From positions 1 through 52,063 of the forward strand of contig CANRFU010000002.1 in NCBI GenBank assembly GCA_947629975.1: a stretch of 52,063 nucleotides of DNA, written 5' to 3'. This document shows positions 24,701-34,002 of this stretch, piece by piece. The notes under the pieces were generated by a model, which searched no databases, was not told the DNA's origin, and saw only the letters and a program-made list of their open reading frames with translations. Source of the stretch: an uncultured Oscillospiraceae bacterium. GTDB lineage: Bacteria > Bacillota > Clostridia > Oscillospirales > Oscillospiraceae. The number at the start of each line of letters is the position of its first letter. Position 1 is the first letter of the stretch. A program made the position numbers and the translations under genes.

Positions 24701-24811
24701 AATGGCGTAGATGTGGTTGATGCACAGGTGGATGTAGTTCGCGACGTCGGCTTCACTGACGCCCATTCCACCAAGCGGGCCTTTCAGCCAGTTAACTAAA
24801 AGTTGTTCCAT
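21797..24811 (-). CDS. Membrane-anchored GH3 glycosidase with circularly permuted domain order
   Basis: A 1004-residue protein. Two N-terminal membrane helices (about 32-54 and 60-82) and one C-terminal helix (about 974-996, then KKGKKKAA) anchor it. The order is reversed from standard GH3. First comes the alpha/beta sandwich (GMVLVENNGLLPLS, LGRSGGEGADLP, about 100-430), then a fibronectin III-like domain (SYTTFEQ to VEVKNTGAVAGKDVVEVYF, about 440-600), then the TIM barrel (about 630-950). The barrel has KHFAVND at about 815 and the probable nucleophile Asp897 in GLVETDYNGS. Such permutation is known in some ruminal GH3 enzymes. AGGAGG precedes the ATG, and LytTR-like repeats lie upstream. 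Confidence 0.88.
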   Translation of the reverse strand: MEQLLVNWLKGPLGGMGVSEADVANYIHLCINHIYAILAVLVVAIVLVIVGIVVKKGIISVSGVVAAILAILIIANLVCFGPLKNNIAMFMNNTAHLEDATIQHSKEVIQEIGEEGMVLVENNGLLPLSSDVTNLNVFGWDSTNPIYGGTGSGSADTSGNIGILDSLKNAGYSTNEDLTKMYTDYRASRGGGGGLGIGGADWTLPEPTADYYTDAVISQATGFSDVALIVLGRSGGEGADLPTDMYKLITDPEGFNIASQMVGVDENGNVTQGNSNYAYMASSYTNNGDYNDFDEGEHYLEPSNTEEAMIDIVCQNFDKVILVVNANNAMELGWVEDYPQIGAVILAPGTGATGFNALGKIIKGEVNPSGHTVDTYVRDLTATPTFNNIGNFSYSNVNDLREAIVKADASYPGNLAFVNYVEGIYNGYKFYETAAEEGLINYEDEVLYPFGYGLSYTTFEQSITSFDASGDNITMSVEVKNTGAVAGKDVVEVYFTPPYTNGGIEKASVNLVDFAKTAEIAAGASETVTFEIPKEDLACYDDSGEGKYVLEAGDYTVSIRSDSHTVLDEETFTQAAVDYSDGRPSDKSPVHNQFQDYSRGDFVQLSRADHFANYDEATAAPANLEMSADVRSEIEKNNNAGYNSADYDNPDDVAPTLEAQNGLKLANLTGKAYDDPDWDKLLDQLSFTDMVTMINLGGWQTAKIDSVGKIQTSDCDGPAGVSNFMTHAYGTAYPTEVLMAQTWNTALMEEMGAAMGQEYAECYNYGWYGPAMNNHRSAFAGRNFEYFSEDGVLAGKLASAEINGAGSKGVYPYIKHFAVNDQETNRCSLLLTWASEQAIREIYLKPFEIAVKNYTGKALACMSSFNFIGTKWSGGNGNLLNNVLRGEWGFVGLVETDYNGSYGYMNSDMAVHNGNDLMLGFGSAASNRFDNQSPTVLLAMRQACKNILYTVGNSGYYANGDPTGGMDKMTKTFVGIDVAVAAVAIIIEVIGIVVIVKKGKKKAA

Positions 24812-24910
24812 TGCGTTTCCTCCTGCTTTTCCAAATTTTTCAGGAAATTCACTCCGGCGGGAGGCTCGCCATTGCGGATGGATTTTATCACAAATTTTAC
24901 GGTTGTGTTA

Positions 24911-24970
24911 CAAAACTGCACAAACTGCACGTTTTGAAGCACAAACTGCAAATAGCCCCGTCAAATTGCA
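24911..24970 (-). promoter_or_regulatory. Direct repeats resembling LytTR binding sites upstream of the anchored GH3
   Basis: GCACAAACTGCA occurs at 24918-24929 and again at 24939-24950, exactly 21 bp apart (two DNA turns). Related units are AACTGCA at 24914-24920 and AATTGCA at 24964-24970. On the minus strand the core reads TGCAGTTTG. LytTR regulators bind pairs of nine-base repeats containing CAGTT spaced 21-22 bp apart. The GH3 start codon is 100 bp downstream, and TAAAAT boxes with poor -35 elements lie between, as in an activated promoter. Confidence 0.6.
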
Positions 24971-25032
24971 CAAAATTGACCCCGGCCGTGTGCGTAAAGC
25001 GGCGGCCGGGGTCGTGGAAAGGGGCGGAGGGC

Positions 25033-26355
25033 TCAGTTGTCCTGGTTCAGCGGAATGACGACGGTCAGTTCGAACCAGCCGTCCCTGGTGTTGATGCTCA
25101 TGGAGCCGCCGTATTTCTGGGCGGTGTAGCGGATGGATTTCAGCCCGTAGCCGTGGCGGTCCGGGTCGGCCTTGGTGGTTTTGGGCAGGCCGTCCTCCTC
25201 CAGGACGGGCGGGGCGTCGCAGTAGTTCTCGCACTGGATGAACAGCAGATCCTTCCGGCTGTAGACCATCAGATGGACCAGCCGCCTGGACTTGTCCGCG
25301 ATGCGCAGCTCGCACTCGATGGCGTTGTCCAGGATGTTGCCGAAGAGGGAGCTCAGGTCCACCACGTTCATGAAGCTGAGCAGGGCGCCGTCGGCCACGC
25401 AGGTGAGGGCGATGTTGTGCCGGGCGCAGTAGAGGCTCTTGCCGGTGAGCACCGTGTCCAGCACCGGGTTGCCGGTCTTGTTCTGGGCCTCGTACTCCCG
25501 GATCTCGTTTTCCATCTCGTCCAGGAAGGCGGAGCGGCGCTCCGGGTCGGTCTCCGCCCGGAGATAGGCGATCTGGTGCTTCAGGTCGTGGAATTTGTGG
25601 TTGATGAGGTCGATGCTCTCCCGGGACTGCCGGTACTGGACGTACTGGTTCTGCAAAATGCTCTGGATGGAGCTCAGCTCCTGCCGGGCGTGGAGTTCGG
25701 AGCGCTGGAGGTGGTAGGCGAACAGCGCCGCCACGCCGGCCAGGTCGGACAGGGTGCGGATGGTGTGGATATCCGCCACGATGCCGGTGGAGAAGGGGGT
25801 GTCGCTGAGCACGAAGCTCAGGTTGCCCACGCAGAAGGAGGCCAGGCCGATGGCCAGGGGGAGGATCAGCTCGTGGGGACGGCTGGGCAGGGGGGAACGG
25901 GGTTCCTCCCGCCACGTCTCCGCCAGGTAGATGACGCCGAAGAACAGCCCATAGATGGGGAACAGGAAGGCCGCCGCGAAAGGCGCGCTCCACAGGTGGA
26001 AGGCCTCGGCGCAGTAGTAGTAGATCTGCCACTCCAGGGAGGCGGCCAGCTCCGCCAGCAGAAAGGCCCGGACGGTGACATACACCGCGGGGACGGCTTT
26101 GATGTCGCAGCAGAGCCAGATGAGCCCCAGCATGATCAGCGCGGCCACCCCCATGCAGGGGAACCAGTACATCAGCGGCAGGGTGCCGGTGGCGTGCAGG
26201 AAGAGGCACTGGATGGCCAGTGTCGCCAGCAGCGTGACGGGGAGGGCGATCCTGTTCATGCCGGGCCGCTTGGGCGCGCGCAGGATGAAGACCAGGCAGG
26301 CGCACCACTCGGCCAGGGCGGTGAACAGCCGGGGGATGTTGGGGGTGACGTTCAT
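25033..26355 (-). CDS. GHKL-type sensor histidine kinase (AgrC/VirS-like)
   Basis: A 440-residue membrane sensor. The N-terminal half has about six membrane segments (to about residue 215). A coiled linker (QRSELHARQELSSIQSILQ) leads to the dimerisation helix, with the likely phosphorylated histidine in NHKFHDLKHQ (His256). A GHKL ATPase domain follows, with the N box GNILDNAIEC and G box GYGLKSIRYTAQKYGG. The ATG overlaps the response regulator stop by four bases, so they are translated together. The signal is unknown; AgrC-like kinases often detect peptides. Confidence 0.9.
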   Translation of the reverse strand: MNVTPNIPRLFTALAEWCACLVFILRAPKRPGMNRIALPVTLLATLAIQCLFLHATGTLPLMYWFPCMGVAALIMLGLIWLCCDIKAVPAVYVTVRAFLLAELAASLEWQIYYYCAEAFHLWSAPFAAAFLFPIYGLFFGVIYLAETWREEPRSPLPSRPHELILPLAIGLASFCVGNLSFVLSDTPFSTGIVADIHTIRTLSDLAGVAALFAYHLQRSELHARQELSSIQSILQNQYVQYRQSRESIDLINHKFHDLKHQIAYLRAETDPERRSAFLDEMENEIREYEAQNKTGNPVLDTVLTGKSLYCARHNIALTCVADGALLSFMNVVDLSSLFGNILDNAIECELRIADKSRRLVHLMVYSRKDLLFIQCENYCDAPPVLEEDGLPKTTKADPDRHGYGLKSIRYTAQKYGGSMSINTRDGWFELTVVIPLNQDN

Positions 26356-27062
26356 CGCCGCGCCCCCCCCACATAGCCGGCCAGGGCCTCCAGGAAGGGG
26401 GCCCGGCGGCCCCGGCTGATGAGCAGGCTGTCCCCCTTGACCCGGGCGCAGTTCTCCTGGATGCCGTCCACATGCTCCAGGTTCACCAGGTAGCCCTTGT
26501 TGCAGCGGAAGAAGCCCATGCCCTCCAGGTCCTGTTCCGCCTGCTGGATGGTGCCCGAGACCTGATACACCCCGGAGCGGGTGTGGTAAAGCAGCTGGTG
26601 GCCCTGGCTCTCCACATAGTAGAGGTCGCCGGCCTCCAGGCGCATGGCGCCCCCCTTGACGGGGAGGGTCACGTAGGCCTTGCGCCGGGCCCGGATGCGG
26701 GAGACGGCGCGGTTCAGCCGCTGGGTGAAGGAGAAGTAGCTCACCGGCTTGAGCACATAGTCCAGGGCGTCCACCTCGTAGCCCTTGATGGCGTACTGGG
26801 CCATGTTGGTGATGAAGATGATGACCACGGCCGGGTCCATCCGGCGGATGTAGCCCGCCGCCGTCATGCCGTCCATGACGGGCATCTCCACATCCATCAG
26901 GATGATGTCGAACTGGGAGTTGTAGGCCGCCACCAGCTTCTCCCCGTCGGGAAAGACAGCGGTGGTGAACGCCTGGGTGGACTCCCGGCCGAAGGTCTCG
27001 ATGAATTGACAAAGCTGCTGGGCGCACGCGGGGTCATCCTCTGCGATGGCGATCCGGATCAC
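26352..27062 (-). CDS. LytTR-type response regulator
   Basis: A 236-residue transcription regulator. The receiver domain (1-125) has AEDD at 8-10, the phosphorylated aspartate in IILMDVEMP (Asp56), Thr in FITNMA and Lys in YVLKPVSY. The LytTR DNA-binding domain (about 130-236) has LYYVESQGHQLLYHT and FFRCNKGYLVNLEHV. The start is a GTG with GAGAGGAG upstream. It overlaps its kinase gene by four bases and follows the PepV-type gene by 37 bp. Its likely target, the repeats at 24911-24970, lies downstream of the kinase gene. Confidence 0.93.
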   Translation of the reverse strand: MIRIAIAEDDPACAQQLCQFIETFGRESTQAFTTAVFPDGEKLVAAYNSQFDIILMDVEMPVMDGMTAAGYIRRMDPAVVIIFITNMAQYAIKGYEVDALDYVLKPVSYFSFTQRLNRAVSRIRARRKAYVTLPVKGGAMRLEAGDLYYVESQGHQLLYHTRSGVYQVSGTIQQAEQDLEGMGFFRCNKGYLVNLEHVDGIQENCARVKGDSLLISRGRRAPFLEALAGYVGGARR

Positions 27063-27099
27063 GGCGTTCGGCTCCTCTCAAAACACGCTTTCGCGCGGT

Positions 27100-28506
27100 T
27101 TACGCGCACATATCTATAATAATGTGGGTGAACATTTTGGCGGACAGCATCAGATCCTCCACCTTTACCCGCTCGTCCGGCCCGTGGAGGCAGGTGTCGA
27201 AGCCGGGCATGGTGCAGCCGAAGGCCACGCCGCCGGGGATGTCGTGGACATAGGTGCCCCCTCCCGTGGCCAGGCACTCCCCCTTGACGCCGGCGTACTC
27301 CTCGTACCGCCGCAGCAGGGTCCTGACGAAATCGGAGTCCGCCGGGGTGTGGTGGGGCTTCCCCTGGCCCTCGGGGCACGCGAAGGCGAAGCCCTTCCCC
27401 TCAAAGGCGGCCCTGGCCACGTTCAGACAGTTCTCCTCGGTGGCGCACAAGGGCACTCGGGAGTCGAAACGGCCCGTCATCCCGGTGTCGGAGAACTCCA
27501 GGATGCTGAAGGCCACCGTCAGCGGCCCGGCGATGGGCTCCTCCTGGGCGATGCCCAGGGCCTCCCCCCGCCAGTCCCCGTGGGGCAGCAGGGCGTTGAG
27601 GGCCTCCAGCGACTCTTTGGCGGGGCCGTCCGCCAGGGGCAGGGCGCACAGCAGGGCCACCAGCCCCGTGACGGCGTTGTTGCCCCCCTGGGGGAAGGCG
27701 GCGTGAGAGCCGGCGCCCTTGGCGTGGATGACGGTGAGGCCGTCCTCAAGGGCAAAGGTGAAGGTGACCCCGGTGCGGGAGGTGACCTTCCGGGCGACGG
27801 GCTGGATGTCGTACATGGAGAGGCCCTCCACGGCGGCGGAGGCGTCCCCCGGCAGGACGTTGAAGCGGATGCCCCCGTGGAGCCGGCGCAGCCGGGGAAG
27901 GGCGGCCTGCTCCGGCCACGAGCGGGTGAAGGAGGGCCGGAAGCCGCCCTTTTCCGTGTTGATCACCGGGAAGCCCGAGTCGGGGGTGAAGGTGGCGGGG
28001 GCGAAGGGGTTGCGGGCAAAGTACCAGGCGATGTCCCGGGAACCCGTCTCCTCGTTGGTGCCCATGATGACCTTGCAGTTCTTCCTGAGGGGCACGCCCA
28101 GATCCTTCACCGCCTTCAGGGCCAGCAGGGAGGCCACGACGGGGCCCTTGTCGTCGTCGGTGCCCCGGCCGTAGATGAGGCCGTCGTTGACGATGGGGGA
28201 GAAGGGGGGAGTCACGGTCCACCCCTCGCCGGGGGGCACCACGTCCAGGTGGCCCAGGATGTGGAGGGCGTCCTCCCCGCCGTTCAGGTCGGCGGTGCCC
28301 ACATAGCCCTCGTGGTCCGTGGGGATGAGGCCCCACTCCTCCGCGATCTTCAGCGCCTCTTTCAGCGCGGCGGCGGGGCCGGGGCCGAAGGGGGCGCCGG
28401 GGGCGGGGGCGCCCTCCACGCTGTCAATGGATACCAGCCGTTTGACCGCCCCGATCAAAAGGGGTTCCTTGCCGGCGAAGTATTCTTCGATCTGTGCTTT
28501 CTCCAT
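27100..28506 (-). CDS. pepV: M20-family dipeptidase, PepV/Sapep type
   Basis: A cytoplasmic dizinc dipeptidase of 468 residues, the normal PepV length. Metal-site motifs are GHLDVVPPG (His86, Asp88), [10 protein letters not shown] (about Asp117-119) and NEETGSRD with the catalytic Glu and a zinc ligand (about 152-153). A long insert (about 180-300) forms the lid domain seen in PepV. The ATG has GAGGAGAGG upstream. It lies directly ahead of the LytTR pair on the same strand, so it may share their transcript. Confidence 0.88.
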   Translation of the reverse strand: MEKAQIEEYFAGKEPLLIGAVKRLVSIDSVEGAPAPGAPFGPGPAAALKEALKIAEEWGLIPTDHEGYVGTADLNGGEDALHILGHLDVVPPGEGWTVTPPFSPIVNDGLIYGRGTDDDKGPVVASLLALKAVKDLGVPLRKNCKVIMGTNEETGSRDIAWYFARNPFAPATFTPDSGFPVINTEKGGFRPSFTRSWPEQAALPRLRRLHGGIRFNVLPGDASAAVEGLSMYDIQPVARKVTSRTGVTFTFALEDGLTVIHAKGAGSHAAFPQGGNNAVTGLVALLCALPLADGPAKESLEALNALLPHGDWRGEALGIAQEEPIAGPLTVAFSILEFSDTGMTGRFDSRVPLCATEENCLNVARAAFEGKGFAFACPEGQGKPHHTPADSDFVRTLLRRYEEYAGVKGECLATGGGTYVHDIPGGVAFGCTMPGFDTCLHGPDERVKVEDLMLSAKMFTHIIIDMCA

Positions 28507-28718
28507 ATGTATCCTCTCCTCAAAAGGGCGGCCGCCGCCCTGGGATATGCATCCCCTCTATTCTATCCCTTTTTTTCGTCGAAAACAAGGGGAAAAAGGG
28601 GAGGACGCGGGAATCCGCAAAAAACGGCGGCCGCCGCCCGCTGGCGGACAGGCCAAAAGATGGGGCCGCCTCCGGCCGATTTTATTTACAAATTCCTCTT
28701 TTTTCTCCCCGGGAACTA
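28507..28718. other. Intergenic region between divergent pepV and secA
   Basis: No gene is seen here. Two palindromic GC clusters of nearly the same sequence (GGCGGCCGCCGCC) occur at about 28527-28540 and 28626-28639. Each could form a hairpin; their role is unknown. Confidence 0.5.
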
Positions 28719-28727
28719 TGCTATACT
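28719..28727 (+). promoter_or_regulatory. Extended -10 promoter element for secA
   Basis: TGCTATACT gives an extended -10 box (TG-N-TATACT) 68 bp upstream of the secA ATG. The -35 region is only a T run, as tolerated with extended -10 promoters. Confidence 0.5.
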
Positions 28728-28794
28728 ATGTTAAGTTAAACTGGGTTTTCATACCTTGTATGTAGTTTATACCATGTAGAAAGGAACAGAAGCC

Positions 28795-31578
<2,784 letters not shown>

Positions 31579-31609
31579 GCTCGTCCCGTCCGCTGAGAGG
31601 AGGATCTGC

Positions 31610-32422
31610 GTGAAGATCACGGAACAAGTCCGCAAAGGTGTCACATTCCTGGCCGCCGACGGCATCGCCGCCGCCGGGGGGACGGCCCACGGGTTCTCCA
31701 CCCGGCTGGGGGGCGTGTCAGAGGGGATGTGGGCCTCCCTGAACCTGGGGGTGAACCGGGGGGACGACCCCGACCACGTCCGGGAGAACTACCGCCGGTT
31801 CCTGGCCGCCATCGGCGCGGAGGGGAACGTGCTGGCCATGACCCATCAGGTCCACGGGGGGGCCGTGCGCACCATCACCACCGCCGACCTGAAGGACGAC
31901 CCCTACCAGAGGCCGGACTATGAGGCCGACGGCCTGATGACCGCCCTCCCCGGCGTGACCCTGATGGTCTACGCCGCCGACTGCATCCCCATCCTGTTCT
32001 ACGACCCGGTCCGCCGGGTGATCGCCGCCGTCCACGCGGGCTGGCGGGGCACCGCCGCCGGCATCGTGTCCAACGCGGTGGCCCGGATGCGGGTGGTGTA
32101 CGACTGTAAGCCGGAGGACATCCTGGCCGCCATCGGCCCCGGCATCTGCCCCCAGTGTTTCGAGACCCATGAGGACGTGCCCAACGCCATGACCTCCACC
32201 CTGGGCACCGAGGTGCTGGACTACATTAAAATCAAGCCCAACGGCAAGTTCGCGGTGGACCTGAAGGGCATCAACGCCAAGCGGCTGGAGCTGGCGGGGC
32301 TGGACCCCGCCCACATCGCCGTCTGCGATGAGTGCACCGCCTGCCTGCCGGAGCGCTACTGGAGCCACCGCAGGCTGGGCGCCAACCGGGGCACCATGGC
32401 CGCCGCCATCCAGCTGGTATGA
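31610..32422 (+). CDS. pgeF: PgeF/YfiH/LACC1-family purine nucleoside phosphorylase (polyphenol oxidase fold)
   Basis: A 270-residue enzyme of the multicopper-oxidase-like LACC1 family. Members act on adenosine and inosine, and YfiH/PgeF also edits the muropeptide precursor. The conserved metal-site residues are visible: THQVHGG (His82), YAADCIPI (Cys125) and VHAGWRGT (His142). The start is a GTG with GAGAGGAGG seven bases upstream. Its stop overlaps the ATG of the next gene (ATGA), so the two are coupled. Confidence 0.92.
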   Translation: MKITEQVRKGVTFLAADGIAAAGGTAHGFSTRLGGVSEGMWASLNLGVNRGDDPDHVRENYRRFLAAIGAEGNVLAMTHQVHGGAVRTITTADLKDDPYQRPDYEADGLMTALPGVTLMVYAADCIPILFYDPVRRVIAAVHAGWRGTAAGIVSNAVARMRVVYDCKPEDILAAIGPGICPQCFETHEDVPNAMTSTLGTEVLDYIKIKPNGKFAVDLKGINAKRLELAGLDPAHIAVCDECTACLPERYWSHRRLGANRGTMAAAIQLV

Positions 32423-33972
32423 GACGGACGCTGGCTGCGCTGCTGGCAGTGTGCCTGGCCCTGGGACTGGCGGGGTGCGGCGGACCCGAGCCGGACCCCA
32501 CCGGTACGCCGGAGCCGACCCCGACCCCCTTTTCCGAGCCGGTCCCCTCCCACCCGCCGGAGGCGGCCGCGTTCACCCTGGCCTACGATCCCAACGCCTC
32601 CATGGACCCCATCCGGGGGGACAGCCAGGTGAACCGGGAGCTGATCGGCCTGGTGTACCAGGGCCTCTATGGGCTGGACAACGACTTTCAGCCCCGGCCC
32701 GTGCTGTGCCAGTCCAGCCAGGTGAGCGAGGACGGCCTGACCTGGGTGTTCCGCCTGGCGGGCGGGATCCTCTTCTCCGACGGCACCCCCCTCACCGCCG
32801 ACTATGTGGCGAACGCCCTCAACGCCGCCCGGACCAGCTCTGTGTACTCCTCCAGGCTGGCCGCCGTCACCGGCATCACCGCCGGCGACGGCGCGGTGAC
32901 CATCACCCTGTCCGCGCCCAACGGTGATCTGCCCGCCCTGCTGGACGTGCCCGTCACCCTGGAGCGGGAGGGGGCCATCGCCCGGGGCACCGGCTGTTAC
33001 CAGTTCCAGCGGCGGGAGGACGGCGAGCTGTACCTGGGGGTGAATCCCTATCACGCGGGCGGCGTCCCGCCCTTCGCGGAGATCCCCCTGATCCAGGTGA
33101 CCACCGCCGACGAGCGGACCTCCGCCTTCAACACCGGCCAGGTGACGGCGGTCACCACCGACCTGACGGGGTCCTACGCCCTGGGCTACACCGGCAGCTG
33201 CGAGACCGTTGACTACCCCACCACCGACCTGCTGTATGTGGGCTTCCAGACCGGGCGGGGCCCCTGCCGGTCCGCTATGGTCCGCCTGGCGCTCTCCCGG
33301 GCCTTTGACCGGGCGGCGCTGGTGAGCGCGCTCCTGGCGGGCCGCGGAGAGGCGTCCTCCCTGCCGGTCTCCCCACGCTCGGCGGATCACGCCGCCGGCA
33401 GCGCCCTGGCGCCGGACCACGACGAGGCGGCGGCCGCCGCCCTGCTGGACGAGGCGGGGTACTATCTGGACCGGGAGGACAACCTCCGCTACGACAGGAG
33501 CGAGCCGCTGACCCTCACCCTGCTGGTGAACAGCGACAGCGAGACCAAGCAGGACATCGCCAAGCGGCTGGCGGAGGATCTGGGCCGCCTGGGGGTGACG
33601 GTGCGGGTGACCAGCATGGCCTGGGCGGAGTATCTGCCCGCCCTGTCCGCCGGGGAGTTCGACCTGTATATTGGGGAGACCATCCTCCCAGGGGACTTTG
33701 ACTTCTCCGTCCTGCTCACCGGGCAGCTCAACTACGGCGGCTACCAGGGTGAGGAACTGCCCCAGCTCCTGTCCGCGTGGCGGTCCGCGTCCGGGGAGGA
33801 GCGGCCGGCCGCCGCCGCCCGCCTGTGGGAGAAGTTCGCACAGGAGGTCCCCTTTGCCCCCCTGTGCTTCAAAAACGGGTCCCTGCTGATCCGCTGGGGG
33901 ATGGCGTCCAATCTGCAGCCCACAAGGGCCAACCCCTTCTATCGCATAGAGGAATGGGCGGTGACCCGATAA
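32419..33972 (+). CDS. Family 5 extracellular solute-binding lipoprotein (oligopeptide/nickel type)
   Basis: A 517-residue lipoprotein with signal peptide MRRTLAALLAVCLALGLAGC and lipobox LAGC, then a Pro/Thr-rich linker (about 22-45). The SBP_bac_5 domain is recognised by the regions GLVYQGLYGLDN, WVFRLAGGILFSDGTPL and YVANALNAA. No permease or ATPase genes are adjacent, so the transporter partner must be elsewhere or the protein has a sensing role. It is translationally coupled to pgeF. Confidence 0.88.
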   Translation: MRRTLAALLAVCLALGLAGCGGPEPDPTGTPEPTPTPFSEPVPSHPPEAAAFTLAYDPNASMDPIRGDSQVNRELIGLVYQGLYGLDNDFQPRPVLCQSSQVSEDGLTWVFRLAGGILFSDGTPLTADYVANALNAARTSSVYSSRLAAVTGITAGDGAVTITLSAPNGDLPALLDVPVTLEREGAIARGTGCYQFQRREDGELYLGVNPYHAGGVPPFAEIPLIQVTTADERTSAFNTGQVTAVTTDLTGSYALGYTGSCETVDYPTTDLLYVGFQTGRGPCRSAMVRLALSRAFDRAALVSALLAGRGEASSLPVSPRSADHAAGSALAPDHDEAAAAALLDEAGYYLDREDNLRYDRSEPLTLTLLVNSDSETKQDIAKRLAEDLGRLGVTVRVTSMAWAEYLPALSAGEFDLYIGETILPGDFDFSVLLTGQLNYGGYQGEELPQLLSAWRSASGEERPAAAARLWEKFAQEVPFAPLCFKNGSLLIRWGMASNLQPTRANPFYRIEEWAVTR

Positions 33973-34002
33973 CACCCATCACTGAGAGAATGGAGAATGG
34001 AA

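Noticed and set aside
21521-24799. 1092-residue plus-strand open frame
   Set aside because: It is antisense to the permuted GH3, with low-complexity Gly/Val/His composition and no recognisable domain.
27100-28506. PepV-type gene as succinyl-diaminopimelate desuccinylase or another M20 amidohydrolase
   Set aside because: The length, the long lid insert and the [10 protein letters not shown] form fit the PepV/Sapep dipeptidases better.
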